This document shows positions 5,909-7,172 of a stretch of 7,172 bases of DNA, piece after piece. The position numbers were made by a program, and so were the translations under genes. Position 1 is the first letter of the stretch. Every line of letters begins with the position of its first letter. The notes below the pieces were generated by a model. The model was given only the letters and a program-made list of their open reading frames with translations, searched no databases and was not told the DNA's origin. Origin of the DNA: a bacterium (GTDB lineage: Bacteria > Chlamydiota > Chlamydiia > Chlamydiales > SM23-39); contig JAKAFF010000071.1 in the NCBI GenBank assembly GCA_021818045.1, forward strand, positions 1 through 7,172, read 5' to 3'.

Positions 5909-5931
5909 TTCTAAGGATTTACCCTAGGACT
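5907..5931 (+). promoter_or_regulatory. Leader hairpin covering the NTT ribosome binding site
   Basis: AGTTCTAAGG (5907-5916) pairs with CCCTAGGACT (5922-5931) around a 5-nt loop: eight Watson-Crick pairs, one G-U and one mismatch. The right arm contains the Shine-Dalgarno sequence AGGA (5926-5929), seven bases before the GTG start. A second small hairpin (5929-5933 with 5939-5943) overlaps its foot and holds the start codon. It could control translation, or act as an operator if transcription starts within it. Confidence 0.4.
5926..5929 (+). promoter_or_regulatory. Ribosome binding site of the NTT gene
   Basis: AGGA lies seven bases upstream of the GTG at 5937 and decides this non-ATG start; the next in-frame ATG (codon 24) would remove conserved residues. 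It sits inside the right arm of the leader hairpin. Confidence 0.6.
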
Positions 5932-5936
5932 TCTTT

Positions 5937-7172
5937 GTGAAGTGGCGAGAGCGCCTGTGGCCCATACAATCGTACGAGCTGAAAAAATTCCTTCCGCTGC
6001 TTTTCATGAAATTTTTTATCTCCTTCACCTACGGCGTCCTGACGACGATGAAAGATGCGTTTGTCGTTACGGCCAAAGGGGGGGGCGCTGAAGTTATCCC
6101 GGTGTTAAAAGGGTGGATCGTCCTTCCCATAGCCTTAGGGGCCACCCTCCTTTACTCCAAACTCTCTAACCTCTTTCGCAGATCAACACTGTTTTATGGC
6201 ATCATCCTCTTTTTCATGGCCTTTGTAGCCCTGTATGGTTTCGTCCTTTACCCCAATATCGATCGCCTCTCCCCTCACGAAACAGCCGATTTTCTATTAC
6301 AGCAGCTGGGAGCCAAAAATAGCCACTGGATCTCTATCTATCGCAATTGGATCCAATCCCTTTTCTTTGTGATTGCGGAACTTTGGGGCAGCGTCGTGAT
6401 CTTTCTGTTATTTTGGGGCTTTGTCAACCACATCTGCAATTTCAACGAGGCCAAGCGCAGCTACAACCTCTTTATCGCAGGCGGAGACCTCGCTCAAATG
6501 TTCACAGGCCCCCTCGTCCTGTTTTTCACAGGCAAATACATCGCTTCCCAATTTGAGTTTGCCCTCCAAGGGCTTGTTTATTGTGTCCTTTTCTTTGGCG
6601 CTATGATTATGGCGCTGCACTTTTTGCTCACGCGCTATGTTCTGACAGACCCCCGTCTTTATCAGCCCCAACAACAAGATACGCCTGTAGACGCCAAAAC
6701 CAAACTATCCCTTATCGAAAGCCTACGCTTCATCGTCCGCTCGCCCGCCCTCCGCTACATCGCCATCATGGTCGTAGCTTATGGACTCACCATGAATTTG
6801 ACCGAAGTGACCTGGAAGGCAAACCTCAAACAACTGTACCCAGAAACTGGTGCGTATCAAGGATTTATGGCTGCAGTGAGCTCTTCTGTCGGCGTCTGTT
6901 CATTTACCATCACCCTATTTTTTAGCGGTCTCATCATTCGCCGCCTCGGGTGGCTGTTTTGCGCTCAACTCCCCCCTATCGTCATCGGCATCACCAGCCT
7001 CACATTTTTAACTTTGTTCTTAAACCAATCCTGGATCGGCTCCTCATCTTTGCTATGGATCGTCCTTTTTGGAGCTTTCCAAAACGTTTCGACAAAGGTC
7101 ATGAAATACGCCTTTTTCGATTCGACTAAAGAGATGTCCTACATTCCACTAGATGCAGAGTCAAAAGTAAAA
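5937..7172 (+). CDS. NTT-family nucleotide transporter (ATP/ADP translocase type), 3' end missing
   Basis: The frame is open for 412 codons to the window edge; relatives run to roughly 500 residues, so the C-terminus lies outside. It is a multi-helix inner-membrane carrier of the NTT (TLC) family, which exchanges host ATP for ADP or imports other nucleotides or NAD. Recognisable blocks are KKFLPLLFMKFFISF (16-30), GGGAEVIPVLKGW (48-60), AELWGSVV (147-154), LFWGF (158-162), VAYGLTMNLTEVTWK (280-294) and KEMSYIPLDAESKVK (398-412). K58, E148 and E290 fall at charged positions I recall as essential in plant NTT1. The block usually reading LRDTKD is LTTMKD (35-40), so the Arg-Asp pair is absent. 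GTG at 5937 is the start because an in-frame TAG lies at 5925 and AGGA is well placed. A run of eight G (6078-6085) encodes Gly48-50. The exact substrate is unknown because chlamydial paralogues differ. Confidence 0.93.
   Translation, partial: MKWRERLWPIQSYELKKFLPLLFMKFFISFTYGVLTTMKDAFVVTAKGGGAEVIPVLKGWIVLPIALGATLLYSKLSNLFRRSTLFYGIILFFMAFVALYGFVLYPNIDRLSPHETADFLLQQLGAKNSHWISIYRNWIQSLFFVIAELWGSVVIFLLFWGFVNHICNFNEAKRSYNLFIAGGDLAQMFTGPLVLFFTGKYIASQFEFALQGLVYCVLFFGAMIMALHFLLTRYVLTDPRLYQPQQQDTPVDAKTKLSLIESLRFIVRSPALRYIAIMVVAYGLTMNLTEVTWKANLKQLYPETGAYQGFMAAVSSSVGVCSFTITLFFSGLIIRRLGWLFCAQLPPIVIGITSLTFLTLFLNQSWIGSSSLLWIVLFGAFQNVSTKVMKYAFFDSTKEMSYIPLDAESKVK

Noticed and set aside
6347..6925. Several short open frames on both strands within the right-hand 800 bases
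   Set aside because: All overlap the NTT reading frame, which is continuous and matches the family throughout.

Overview
The window looks like chromosomal DNA from an obligate intracellular bacterium, most likely an environmental (amoeba-associated) member of the Chlamydiae. The strongest clue is the incomplete gene at the right edge. It encodes an NTT-type nucleotide transporter, a family largely confined to chlamydiae, rickettsiae, some other intracellular parasites and plant plastids. A glutamate-type symporter and several exported proteins of unknown function fit the same picture. Lineage assignment is inference from gene content; I cannot name a species.

Layout. Bases 10-170 form a 161-bp imperfect palindrome whose ends are flanked by TA, which resembles a small non-autonomous (MITE-like) element. 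A strong hairpin terminator follows (184-234). Two minus-strand genes come next. One (251-1096) encodes an exported, helical protein I do not recognise. The other (1152-2126) encodes an exported protein that looks like an outer-membrane beta-barrel. From 2157 onward everything reads on the plus strand: an exported DUF192 protein, a GltP/DAACS dicarboxylate or amino-acid symporter, a small cold-shock-domain protein, an exported HExxxH-motif protein with a barrel-like C-terminus, and a methionine-R-sulfoxide reductase (MsrB) with a hydrophobic N-terminus. Gaps between these five are 12 nt, 15 nt, a 4-nt overlap and 28 nt, so they are probably one transcription unit. The NTT transporter starts with GTG at 5937 after its own promoter-like leader and runs off the window.

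How it may work together. The transporters import host metabolites (amino or dicarboxylic acids, nucleotides), while most other products appear to be exported to the periplasm or outer membrane. MsrB would repair oxidised methionines, possibly outside the cytoplasm.

The points most worth a second look are the HExxxH/barrel protein, the Asp-to-Ser change in the symporter's sodium-site motif, the degenerate RNA-binding motif of the cold-shock protein, a second 15-nt copy of the palindrome terminus lying exactly on the DUF192 start codon, and a leader hairpin covering the Shine-Dalgarno sequence of the NTT gene. I saw no tRNA, rRNA, CRISPR array, complete insertion sequence or phage gene.
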